From Liolophura sinensis (taxonomy: Eukaryota > Mollusca > Polyplacophora > Chitonida > Chitonidae): a stretch of 60,000 nucleotides of DNA. Below are positions 1 through 10,800 of the stretch, piece after piece. How positions within the stretch are numbered: the first letter of the stretch is position 1; each line of letters starts with the position of its first letter. The position numbers and the translations under genes were made by a program. The notes under the pieces were generated by a model, which did not search any database, was not told where the DNA came from, and saw only the letters and a list, made by a program, of their open reading frames with translations. The stretch spans positions 8,627,501 through 8,687,500 of the forward strand of contig NC_088303.1 in NCBI RefSeq assembly GCF_032854445.1, read 5' to 3'.

Positions 1-82
1 TGTATTAATTTGGTATTAATTTGCTGAAAAGGTTGGTTAAATTTAACCCACGGAGTCGTAAAGTTTCTTTTGGCCGTCAGTT

Positions 83-585
83 TATGTGTAGGGCGTGCAT
101 ACTAATGAAAAAAATCCATATCTCTTTAGGACATTTAGGACGTGCAACCTAATGAAAAAACAATCCATACCTCTGTAGTATGTGTAGGACGTGCACCCTA
201 ATGGGAAAAAATAATCCATATCTCTGTAGTATATGTAAGACATGCAACCCAATGAAAAAACAATCCATATCTCTGTGGGAAATGTGTAGGACGTGCAACC
301 TAATGGGAAAAAACAATCCATATCTCTGTGGGAGATGTGTAGGACGTGCATCCTAATAAGAAAAAACAATCCATATCTCTGTAGGAGATGTGTAGGGCGT
401 GCAACCTAATGAGAAAAAACAATCCATATCTCTGTGGGAGATGTGTAGGACCAGCAACCTAATGAGAAAAACAATCCATATCTCTGTGGGAGATGTGTAG
501 GACGTGCATCCTAATAAGAAAAAACAATCCATATCTCTGTAGGGGATGTGTAAAACGTTCATCCTAATGAAGAAAAACCAGCCCA
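83..585. repeat. Tandem repeat, about 10 units of roughly 52 bp
   Basis: Each unit holds a block CCTAATG, an A-run, CAATCCATATCTCTGT, then GGGAGATGTGTAGGACGTGCA. The CCTAATG-type landmarks fall near 100, 148, 197, 248, 299, 352, 405, 458, 510 and 563, so spacing rises from 48-49 bp at the left to 51-53 bp at the right. Units differ by a few substitutions and by A-run length. Long minus-strand reading frames here are only translations of the repeat. Confidence 0.9.
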
Positions 586-947
586 TTAAGTCTGTAAAAA
601 TGGTGTGCATACATTCATCAGTTCGCTTTAAAAGACTGGTGTTCTAAAACTTACTTTCAGTTTTGAAGGACTTCTTGATCTCTTCACAAGAGAACACCTA
701 TTCTCAAAATTGTAAGGATTAAACGGGCATGACGAAAGTACGAGAGTACTACATGAAAATTGTGTACGCTGTTTTACATTAACACGAGTTTCACGAATGG
801 CTGTATAACACTGACCGGGACTTCTAATAAGTCAAAATTTTAAGCCTAACTAAAACAATAGTTTAAGCTGCAGTCAAGTTACTTCTCATATGCTGTTGGG
901 TGGAGAAAAGGTACGGTAAGGCATTTTTGACCCCACACAGTTCACAG
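586..947. other. No gene recognised
   Basis: AT-rich non-coding DNA. On the minus strand a donor-like GTAAGT follows the segment ending near 651, but no acceptor giving an open frame in phase with the PCSK9-like gene was found, so no exon is called. Confidence 0.5.
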
Positions 948-1002
948 CAAGAATGGTCCATAGCTATTATTAATAGCAAATAATAGCTATGGACCATTCT
1001 TG
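948..1002. repeat. Perfect inverted repeat, 22-bp arms, 11-bp loop
   Basis: Positions 948-969 are the exact reverse complement of 981-1002. The arms contain GAATGGTCCATAGCTATTA and the loop is 970-980. It may be a small palindromic element or a MITE remnant. It lies 44 bp beyond the 3' end of the last PCSK9-like exon seen here. Confidence 0.9.
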
Positions 1003-1045
1003 TATTGTTTTAAGATTATTTTGTATTAAGATTATGTGTATTTAC

Positions 1046-1174
1046 CTAGCACATGGTTACCAAGTGGACATCTGGCCTCAATCTGATCATCAAAACCCGC
1101 ACCGGAAAAGCCACTTCGAAGATACGTGCAATGCATGCCGGATAATCTGCAGCACCTGGCTGCTGCATACACAG
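1046..1174 (-). CDS. PCSK9-like gene, exon 3
   Basis: A strong acceptor (TTTTCTTACATTGTAG) precedes it. The first two bases complete a Pro codon with exon 2. It reads VYAAARCCRLSGMHC, then a Gly/Ser-rich stretch, then EARCPLGNHVLG, and ends in phase 1 at the donor GTAAATAC. The continuation is not found in this window. Confidence 0.7.
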   Translation of the reverse strand: MCMQQPGAADYPACIARIFEVAFPVRVLMIRLRPDVHLVTMC

Positions 1175-3684
1175 CTACAATGTAAGAAAACACATAGACA
1201 AACTGCACAATTGCGTTATTATCCACGCGCGATGCATTTTGGTTCAGCAGGGAAGAGTTAATTGTCACGTTGGCGTGCTTGTTAATATATCTCAGAATTA
1301 AATTCCAAGGTGTGCCACTATACAAAGATATCTTGAACAAAGCCGTCGGTATCTATACCATGGAAACAAATGCTGAAAAACATGGAAAACACCATTGTCA
1401 AAACTTTACGACAAACAACCTGTATTATGGCCTTAAGGAACTGGGTCAAGGGCAACATTAACTTCATCTAATCCATGTTCCATGGGAAGCTCGTGGTATT
1501 CGGTTGTTTGTATTATGTTCAGCAGCCTCGGAACAGCATATATGATTCCACGTTCAAAATCATGTCATCTTTTGAAGAAAACTTATCGTAACTGTAGAAA
1601 ATGTAAAAAAAAAGCTCCAAAACCTGTTTTACAAACGGACAAATCATATTTTGGGGTTAGTAATTATATTTTTTATGATGTTGCATGTCTCAAGAAATGT
1701 TTCCTGTGTGTAGAAAAAAACGCCTGTTGCATGTTTTCCCCAAAATTAAACAGTGATTTTTGGAAAGAGAATCATGCTACTCGTTGTTTAAAAAAATGGG
1801 GATTATTTATTCTGTGTGCTGGAGTTTTATTTGCAATAGTTTGTAAATTGATACTGATATAAAGTCGCCGTTTACATGTTGCTGTAAAACTGGCAAGTTC
1901 AAGTGAAATGTTAGTACCTATGTAACAGCTTTGCTTATTTCCGTGAAAATAGACACTTCAACTGCTAGCACAGCATTTATTGTTTTACCACGAAGCTGAT
2001 ATGTACGAGATTCTAATCCTCTTCTGTTGATACCTGAAAATCCTGCACTTGTTACGACACCAAAGTTACAAATTCTCTGGAATAAAATTGTGTAAGATGT
2101 TCACTGAAGTTATTTCAGACTGGAAATTATACTTACGGCTTTTGGAACCGGCGCCATTTTGACCAACGCAGGCCACGTGACCATGCACCCATTGGAGATA
2201 CTCTCCGTCTCTGTTCTTGCTGTATTCCTACAATTCAAGAGTATTCATTGGAGTAAGAATACGAGTACATACAAAATTAGGCTTCATCGAGATGAAATTC
2301 TTGTAAATAATTCCATTCTGTTACATCGTTGCTTGTTGGATACATTGCGAACGTCACCTTATAGTACTGGTATTCTAGTCTGTCAGATAGACATATATCC
2401 ATATATCACTTCAATAAGATCCGAAAGTTGCTTTTTTAATATTGGTTTTTATATTGCAGGTAGTGTCGTGATTTAATGTAAAGCTGATCATATACGCTCC
2501 AGCAAGAAGAGCAAAAGTCCAAGTCCAAGTCTCATCCGACTGCATTATTTGTTTGCTTATTTATTTACTTATTCCATTCTTGATCGCATTATGGACTATG
2601 TTTAGATTTTTACAACGAATTTACAGCTTTAAAATCTCGTGTGCCCTTTGATTCCAAAATGGGTCATGGATGACCTGAAGTAGAATTTTACAAACTTTCG
2701 AATTCCTTGTAAGACTCCAGCTCCATGTACTAATTCACTAGCAGCTTTAGACGGGATTTCAAGGAACACTTTTTGCTAACCGGCCAACACACACTCAATA
2801 TTTTCATCAATATTTCATCAATATTCAATATTGACAGTAATGTTGAGCGTCTATATGAAACACTGAGGCCCAAAATACTGATGTCAGTATTATATAAGAA
2901 ATCAAATCTCAGTTGATTTTCACTGATGAGTGATCAGTATAATTGAACGTGTATAGATGTCGTCAATATTATTGCGCAATATTTCATTTTCCACGTGGAC
3001 GTCGATGTAAAAGCATCATGCTTGACCCACAGAAGAAATCCCTTTCTTTCTCGGGGTGTTTGAACCAACCTTGCCCATATGAATGAGCAGATCGGAGACA
3101 GCAGTAATAGAAACAAAATTTTTATAATCACGTGGCTCCTTTCATCGAAGTTCTCGAAATAGACTGATGTGGGTACACATGCTTAAAAGAGGGTCATAAC
3201 AGATCACAGCCTTCACACCAGCGGCTTGGTATACATGGGATCCAAAGAGGTTGTGGATTTCCTTCGGGGTCTGTCCGGTTTCTCATACCATACTACTGAT
3301 AGTCGCCGTGTAGGTGAAATATTTTTGATTACCGCGTAAAACACCAATCAAATAAATATATACAAATACACACACCTCATTACATCTAATTTTTACTTTG
3401 AGTGAGGCTTGTGTACTCATATTTTAGTGATCATGAATGAATGAACTTACAGCTATAATACTCCCGCAATCCGTGATAATCTCGTCCGCGTGACACGTGA
3501 CTGATGTGGATTTATCGTTGCCGACCTCTGACGGCTCGGACCAGCGAGTGATACAACTCAGCTCCCCCACCTTCCCCATCGACTCTACCGGTAGGGCAAA
3601 CGGTTCGGTATGGACGGACTGGAGAGGGGGAGGCGTGGCCAGAGCGACTGTATGAACAAAACATAACAGACGGAGTAGGACGAT
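1046..3684 (-). CDS. Secreted PCSK9 C-terminal-domain-like Cys-rich protein (partial gene, three exons)
   Basis: Three phase-compatible exons (3684-3451, 2227-2137, 1174-1046) encode about 150 residues. They begin with a hydrophobic leader (VLLRLLCFVHTVALA), then a short Pro-rich linker, then a Cys-rich module. Diagnostic strings are VGELSCITRW, STSVTCHADEIITDC, HVACVGQNGAG, VYAAARCC and EARCPLGNHVLG. Their order and spacing (C-x-NG-x-G, then VYAxARCC, then a CP-G-HVLxG type motif) match the repeated module of the PCSK9 Cys/His-rich C-terminal domain and its stand-alone invertebrate relatives. No subtilisin domain precedes it. The third exon ends in phase 1 and no following exon is visible, so the gene very likely continues past position 1. 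The leader frame starts at ATC (3684-3682) with an in-frame TGA two codons upstream; the only in-frame ATG lies after the leader. Function is not known; an extracellular ligand-binding role is an inference. Confidence 0.7.
1482..1862 (+). CDS. Orphan 126-residue ORF, Cys-rich with a C-terminal membrane segment (doubtful)
   Basis: An open frame lies inside intron 2 of the PCSK9-like gene, on the opposite strand. It has a basic Lys/Cys patch (NCRKCKKK), paired cysteines (KKCFLC, NACC) and a hydrophobic C-terminal stretch (WGLFILCAGVLFAIVCKLIL) that could span a membrane. The codon composition is AT-rich like the surrounding intron, and I recognise no family. Chance is a fair alternative. Confidence 0.25.
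   Translation: MGSSWYSVVCIMFSSLGTAYMIPRSKSCHLLKKTYRNCRKCKKKAPKPVLQTDKSYFGVSNYIFYDVACLKKCFLCVEKNACCMFSPKLNSDFWKENHATRCLKKWGLFILCAGVLFAIVCKLILI
2137..2227 (-). CDS. PCSK9-like gene, exon 2
   Basis: Preceded by the acceptor GAATTGTAG and followed by the donor GTAAGTATAA. It starts in phase 0 and ends in phase 1, giving EYSKNRDGEYLQ, then HVACVGQNGAGSKS. The C-x-x-QNGAG segment is the conserved core before VYAxARCC in this domain family. Confidence 0.7.
3225..3358 (+). mobile_element. SINE fragment (3' body and tail)
   Basis: The segment shares GGTTTC-CATACCAT, GTGAAATATT-TTGA and the tail GCGTAAAACACCAATCAAATAAAT with the full SINE copies at 33334-33808. The 5' tRNA-like head is missing or too worn to see. 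It lies in intron 1 of the PCSK9-like gene. Confidence 0.75.
3451..3684 (-). CDS. PCSK9-like gene, exon 1 (signal peptide and first Cys module)
   Basis: 78 codons, ending ATT ATA GCT before the donor GTAAGTTC (phase 0). The leader is hydrophobic from residue 2 to 16. Cysteines after the linker fall in ELSC, VTC and TDC. The first codon is ATC, not ATG. A TATATAT box lies 43-49 bp upstream, so the transcript probably begins just before this frame. Confidence 0.65.
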
Positions 3685-3726
3685 GCTTCACAATGGACTG
3701 ACACACGGATGAAAACTACTCTCCCC

Positions 3727-3733
3727 ATATATA
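3727..3733 (-). promoter_or_regulatory. TATA box candidate of the PCSK9-like gene
   Basis: On the minus strand the sequence GTATATATG ends 42 bp upstream of the ATC that opens the leader frame. A start about 30 bp downstream of the box would give a 5' UTR of only about 15-25 bases. Confidence 0.45.
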
Positions 3734-4503
3734 CTGAGACACATCAAAGTAAGCACTGGGCGTGAGCGAGTAATTGGGACACTCCATTTTGAGTGTGGAC
3801 AGGAGGTATGGGAATGGTTCTTTATGTGATGGTAATTTCAGTGTTTCATTCTGTCAGCCATCACCGGCTTAATGCCAGGTTAAGAAATTACAACTTTCCC
3901 TCACTGCCAAAACATTGATTCCTGGAAACCAAAACCAGTTTTGAGGTTTTCAAACAAAAATACTGGGATCTCGCTTTCCCTGAAACATTTTTGATTCTAA
4001 GACATGCTCTGTAGAAATGAAAAATATTACATACTTAGAAATTCTCCGCAGGCATGCAATTAAATTTATGATTTTCCCTGATGACCTTGAAAAACGTGAT
4101 CTTATAAATTATCGTGAGTAAGTAAGTGTGCTTGTACATAACGGTTCCCGAGCTCTGAGGCTAAAAACCTGGTTTGGGCATCAAATTTTTTAAATTTTTT
4201 TATTTTATTTATTTATATTTTTTTTTTACATTTTCAATGTTTTGGGCTTTGACGCCTTAAAGGAATACTCGGTTTTAAATTTTTAACTGGTTAAATATGT
4301 TATATGTATTTCCGAAGTCATCTGAAGTATGCAATGCCGTGAGGTAATGGCTCAGCCATGATGTGCACGTAACCCGATGTATGGACAACAAGCCATGTTA
4401 TTGTATCACATGTAGATCAAAGTGTCTTATATCATATATTATAAGTTTCATAATGGAAAATAGCATATGTATATATGACATCAGAAGTCCATTATTTCTG
4501 ATG
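3734..4503. other. Intergenic spacer between the GH10 gene and the PCSK9-like gene
   Basis: Both genes are on the minus strand, so this holds the GH10 3' UTR and the PCSK9-like promoter. A minus-strand AATAAA (4204-4209), about 300 bp after the GH10 stop, is a candidate polyadenylation signal within a T-rich tract. No other gene was seen. Confidence 0.5.
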
Positions 4504-4872
4504 TCATTTAACACTTCTGCAAACGCGATTATTAAACGACGCCCCAGTTGTGTAAGCCTTCAAGAAAAAGTGAAAAGTCAGTGAATAGCTCCATTTCGTG
4601 ACTTTCTGTTTATTATACAAATCTGGATCACATCCCAAATACTCACTCTGCGCTGCTGTATTATCAGCTTTAACCACCACAGTCATGGCGCCCTTGTTCA
4701 AACTGAAAGACTGTAGTTTGATTGGATGGCCATGTTTCTTCACTATTACGTCATACTCTCCATGGAAACCACGGAAGTGGAATGTGTTTTCGGACGGGGA
4801 TAACAGTTTATAGTTGAGGTGAGTCGTCCAGTTGGCCATCAACTGTTTGTACCTCCGTCCTGCTTCCGTTAG
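4504..4872 (-). CDS. GH10 exon 12: C-terminal beta domain and stop
   Basis: It reads LTEAGRRYKQLMANWTTHL, then RGFHGEYDVIV and FSLNKGAMTVVVK. The stop is TGA at 4506-4504. The last 40 or so residues are less family-like, so an unseen 3' splice cannot be excluded. Confidence 0.85.
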   Translation of the reverse strand, partial: LTEAGRRYKQLMANWTTHLNYKLLSPSENTFHFRGFHGEYDVIVKKHGHPIKLQSFSLNKGAMTVVVKADNTAAQSEYLGCDPDLYNKQKVTKWSYSLTFHFFLKAYTTGASFNNRVCRSVK

Positions 4873-7800
4873 CTACAGCATGATTCATGTTCAAGTGTTC
4901 ATATTTTATCAGTTTAGCAAATATTTTTAAAAGAATAGTTTTGTTTATCTCTAAGGTTAAGCAAAGTATAATTTTCATCAAAACTTGTGAACATTTTCTT
5001 CCTTTAATCTACTATTATCAGTTTTGGCTAAAATCCACAAAACGACCATAGGATATCGAAATTTGATTGATTGATCTGATTTCTCGTGCATTCAACCAAA
5101 GTAGACTAACTGCTAGTTAAGGTGAAAAGTACATAAAGTATACAGTTAGTATATCTGCCATTACACATCGGTATAAGCTTATTAAACCATCATTAAATAA
5201 TTATAAAAAAGAAAACATGGTCACATTTACAGTAAAGCCATCGCCCTCAACAAAAGCAGCGTCTGGTCGCCAGTGGTCTTCATTCCAAAATCCCCAGATG
5301 AGAATGCCCTCTACAGCCGGGTGGCTGAAGTATAACCGATACGCCGTTTCATACCAATCGGCCATCTTGAATCGATCCTTCGTTACAAAATCCATCTCGG
5401 TGATCCAAATCGGGAGTCCAACATCCATCAATCGGTCAAGGCGCCGCTGTTAACAGTGCACATTTTACCGAAGCCTTGTTACATGTAACTTAGGCCAGCA
5501 CGTGTAGCCAGCGACAAGGAGGTTGTGGTATTCATCCATAAGCATACGTACAAAATAATTACAAATTTAACCTGTCTGCATTGTATATAATTAGAGATAA
5601 AGTAGCGAAGCAGCTTGCCACGCATACCTGTGTTGTTTACACATGTGCCTATTCATACTGTATAAGTGAAATCAAATAAATAAATAAATATTCATACTGT
5701 ATGAACTGCATAGGTTACCATTGTAAATGGTTCTGAACACAAATCACACTAGGTACTCGAATTCTGATATTGGAAGACTTTAACCCGGAAGTACATGTAC
5801 GTGTACGTCTCTTTCGTGGTTCAAAGATTTCTCCTGTATAGGTTCACGATGTCTGTATTCATAAGCCTGACTCTGCGTGAAATGGTCTTAAAGTGTCGTG
5901 AAAAACAACAGAGAAACAACTGAGGACTCTCTGCTGTAAAGACATCAAACCTTTACAGTTCCATACTTTTACTTCTTCAAAAAAGTCATTTAAAACTAAC
6001 TTATAACGTGACAACGTTGTTTAAAAGATTCTCCCGGTTAATGTAAAAGGACAAATTTTCCAGCAACAGGGAAATGTAGAATATAAGCAAATTTCCCAGT
6101 ATGTCAAAATGTCGAATGTCAAACTACACTGTACTTTTTAACTTACATCGTGGTATGGATGGTAAGCCTCTAAAATGCAAGATTCCCAGAAGAAATCTTT
6201 CCTAAACTTGGTAGAAACTTTTCCATAAACATTTATATTCTTAGCTGTGAGAGAATATGAAGCCGACGTCACCGTACCTTCATCATTGTAGGATCTGGCG
6301 GCATCTCATAATTAAAGTGGCTCTGGACGCCAAGTCGATGGAGAGGAACATTAGCGGCCAACATTTTCTTGGCCCACAGCCTGTAAGCCTGGAATGGAAA
6401 AGGAGGATACAGCATTAACTTTACAAATCGTTTCACAAAATTGTCATATGGATTGACAGATTTATTAATTTGGCCTTTATATCGCTGAATTATTTCGGTA
6501 TCTCGTTATTGTCCTGTAAGCCCAATGCCCTTTTCATTAAATCACTAAAGTGTTACACAAAAATAAAATGGTCTTGTGTATTTTCTTTAGTAACATCGTT
6601 CCCCACTGAGCGCGTGGACTCACTTCGGTGATCATGCCTGTGCTGACGGCCCACTGTTCGTTGAGGAAAAGCTTGACCCCCGGGTCGTACTTGTGAGTTT
6701 CCTCATACATCTGGTAAGAGATGTGTATGTCTCCAGTAATTTCCTCATAGAAATGTGACTGGAAGATCTCGTTGTACACATCCCAGTGAACAACTCTGTC
6801 AACAAAACATGAAGTATACTAGTGGTGAGCTATTAAATGATGTGTTAGGACGGGCGTGAGCTAGTGACGTGTCACACACATTTAGGAGTTATTTTAGCTT
6901 TACATAAAACAGGCGATGTGAAAAGAGCTTATTGTGTTCAAAGGGAAGATTGCTGTTTTTTTATCGCAATTGAACTTATAATGTGTTTTGAATTCGGTCA
7001 TAGCTAACACAACATCGCCTTACAACATTTTCAAGACGCAGGAGCAATTATGGTGTGTGAAAGAAGAGCTGTAATACATGGAAATAAACAACATAACTCA
7101 CTTCCCCTTCATTGCTTCAACGGTTTCTTTCAGATGACGTTGAGCCGTTGGCCAAATCTGCGACTTGGGAAGTTCCAGCAACCATTTGGGAGTTCGTTTT
7201 GATTTTGACCACAAAATGTTATGTCCTCTTACTGGAACACTGAAGATGCACGCTCAGATATAAATTGCATGTGATCACAAACACTTCTACACACCGGGGA
7301 GCTATTATACTTGAAGAATAGGAGTGTAAACCTGTCATCTCGGCTTTTCGACTTAAACCATTTGAGACATTTCCCACAACAAAGTGGAAAATTCTGATCC
7401 AATATTAACTGATTATACACAGTAACATAAAAAAATTCCAGTCTCTCCAAAATAATTTTCGCTTTATAATAGCCTAAAATTATAACTGTGTCAAACTTCA
7501 GAATCATTTTAACTTTTGGTATTTACTGAAATGAAATAAATCGAACTGTTCTTAGTAAATAAGGACAATTTGATTCAAACAGCGAATTTGGAAATTTTTC
7601 CAAAAATCTCCGGTATAGCCTCTTTAATATGTATATATTAGACTTAGTCAGAAAATCTTACCCTCTCTCATGAAGCATCTCGATCGCGCGTTGGGCCAAT
7701 GTGAAATCTGAATGATTCTGTATGGATTTAAAGACAATAATCGTATCGTAACAATAACACTGATCGTAAAGAGAAACAAAAAGTATTCCGATATGCTACA

Positions 7801-10800
7801 TCGAGCTTGGTGTTCTTGTTTTCACACTTTTATTGTAATTACTGGACTTTCATTTGAATGAATTCAGCGCAGGGTAATAGGGTAGATTGTGCTGGCTATT
7901 CAAAAGGGTGGGAGAGATGGGAGGGGGGTGTCCTTGGTAGTTCAAAAGACCGTTGATTTGAAAATCGAAAGGGTAACTCTATCCCATATGCTCCTTACAT
8001 TAGTCCGTGTGTATGTAGCAATGCACAACTTCCATTTAAACACATTATGAGGGTCTAATCCTAAAGAGCAATCGGAGGCTACGTTCATTGTAACCACTAT
8101 GATGACAACATGTGTCTTGAAATGGTGATGTCATGGTATATAGGTACAATCAACTTGGTTTACCCTTACTTTGAGAAATACGTCCCAGCTTCGTTGGGAT
8201 TTTATCTTTCATGTGTGTCTCTTGAGACCAAAGCTCTTCACTGAAGAATGGTCGTGGGCTTCCCCGGAGGCTGTGTGGTTTCTTCCCACCATAATGCTGG
8301 TGAAATATTCTTGAATACGGCGTAAAACAGCAATCAAGCAAATAAATGTTCACTTGAAACTGTTAACCCGTTGTCTATGATTTTTTCTTTGCTTGTATTT
8401 CACTGTTCTTTAATATCACACTTACGGAGTATGTTTACATATATACGATGGTGGCCAGTTTCCTGGGTGGAGGAAACCGAAATGCCGAAGCATCTAATCC
8501 ACGTTTGACATTCGTCAAACTGGTGGAGGGCAAGCAGTCTGCACCGAATTTCATGCTAGGCCACATAATAGAGCGCTGTTGGTCACTTCTTGCCATCAAG
8601 GTGCCATGAACAATGGGAAAAAGAGAGAAAAGTTCTTGGAAAAGTTCTCTCCTTGAATGGATTTGAACCCTCACCTCGGGTCTTGACTAATACGACTGTG
8701 TGCGAATTTCCGAATAGCTCCCCCGTGAATCGGAAGAAGGCTTTCAAAAATTTATCAAGAAACTGGCGAGGTGGCTAGGGTTCATAAGAGTTCCGATGGA
8801 ATATTATTAAGTATATGTGCAAAGTAAATAAAATCACTTCTTTTCAAAAGAAATATACATCCCTGGAATTTTTCCACGGCCGGCCATTTTAACTGTAAGC
8901 CTAGCACTGCCCATTCAAACAATTCAAAAAACGTCTCTGCATATTTCGTGTATGTGGGATCAATGAAGTATCGGGCTGTTAAGGCTGATCCAAACCCAAA
9001 CTTGTGTCTTTTTTGCACCACCTAAAATAGAGACAGTAACGGTTACCACTTCACTAAACAAAGGTATATAATAAACTCATTTTAACATCACTGCGATTTT
9101 GTTTTACCTAATTGCGTCGCAGCCATGGTGCAAGTTACAGGGGGGGGGGGGGAGGGGGGTGTACATATGTTATTGAAGCAGGAGCTAATAGAATAATATT
9201 ATAAAATATGTAATCACTTGCCAACATGTAGTAGTACATGTGGTAGTAAAATATTGTCGTATCACGTGATGTGTATTTTCAAATAGTAAATGGCAGTGTA
9301 TAACAGCCTTAAAATTTTCATATAAAACAAATATGTACACTTGTGGCCTCTGTAAAATGTACATATCATTTGAATGTTTGGAATGGATTAGCGGAATATA
9401 ATTCTCCAAACCTCTACTTCCAGGTTTTTGGCGTCATCTGCGGAAGCGTGCTCTATTTGCACCCTGAAACACCAAAATATAATTAATATTATAGACATAA
9501 AATTTCACTGATATAGGCCTAAGCCAAAACGACACACAGCTCATTTTGACGGGCCTTCTACATTAAAATTATTTAACGTTCCTAATTTAGGAATTGCGTT
9601 CCTATATAGGGTTTGTTTACCTTACGACTGAGATGTAAAATATTTATTCATTTGAGGTATAAAATACACTCAATATAATATATAGCATTCCCCTATAATA
9701 CAAAAGAATAGACCAAACACAAAACACTCCATCAAGCATGTCACATAAATATCTCACTTGACGGAAGTACAAAATTGATGGCTTCCTGTAATATCAATTC
9801 ATATAACGGAATAGGCCTATAAACCACTTTAGCCAACAACAATTTCGAATTTAAGAAATTTACTCTCGTATGTTTCAGGGTCCAATTTGATAAAGATGTA
9901 CCACTTGCACCCACTGAAAAAAAAATTAATTTGTTAATTTTAACAGAGAGTCTGTTGTCTGACTGACGCTAGAATGTATTCTGTCATTGTAACATAATAC
10001 TGTGTCATATTCAACATAATATCCTGTTAGTCTAATAGAATCGTTAGGTAAATGATAAAATTTCCATGCATCATGCTCAATAATCTCCGGAAAATAGGGT
10101 TTTCATAGTATAAAATTAGGGCACGAAGTCGTTAAACCGAGATATCATTTCAGAAACACCAATAAATTGGAATTCAAATTCCCTAATACGAATGAGTCTT
10201 GCGATTCATATTTTATGAATCTGAGCGGTTGTTTATGGATTGTTTTTGATTCGGCGAGACTCAGAACAAGTTATTTGGTTATAAGGATCACTTGGTTGAA
10301 ATAAATTTACGCAATAGGAAAGTTTTAATGTGCGTGTGAAGATGCGGTAAACGTTCCTTGCCGTCGATCCGACACTTTGGGGGCTGTTTCCCACCGTAAC
10401 TGTCGCTGTACTCTCGTGTTGCTTGATCTGAGAGTTAACCGACTCGGCAACTACACGTAAGTGCCAGGGTAGGCCTATTACATATCTGAATACGTGGGTT
10501 TTGCAAGAAAACCCAGAGGCTCCGTCCATGGGATGTCATGTAAGTGTATTTTACCACCCACGGGAAAAGGTACTGTTGCATAGTTTTATTTTATATTTTA
10601 TTTTATTTTATATTTTATGTACAGGGGTGTGTGTTGTACCATTAAGTAGCTAGATATAGGGGTCCGAAAACAGGAACGTCATACCTGGAATAAGTATACA
10701 TCACATAACACTGTGATGTGGTATCATTTTGTTAAGTTATACTAACTTCAGAGTTACGGGACTTTTGCGGAATAGTTCAATCCTGTAATCAGCCTGCGTC

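Noticed and set aside
82-610. Long minus-strand open frames with repeated CTSYT-EIWIVF text
   Set aside because: They are translations of the 52-bp tandem repeat with no start context or conservation, so they were not called as proteins.
3512-3706. 64-codon minus-strand open frame over PCSK9-like exon 1
   Set aside because: It is a shadow in another frame; the frame reading VGELSC and SVTCHADEIITDC carries the family signal and the matching splice phase.
9868-9918. Possible extra GH10 exon (acceptor CAG then GGGTGCAAGTGG on the minus strand)
   Set aside because: Exon 4 joins exon 5 directly in phase with family-like sequence; this segment has no GH10 similarity and a poor donor.
10233-10529. 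98-codon minus-strand open frame in GH10 intron 4
   Set aside because: It lacks splice borders in phase with the gene, and no domain is recognisable.
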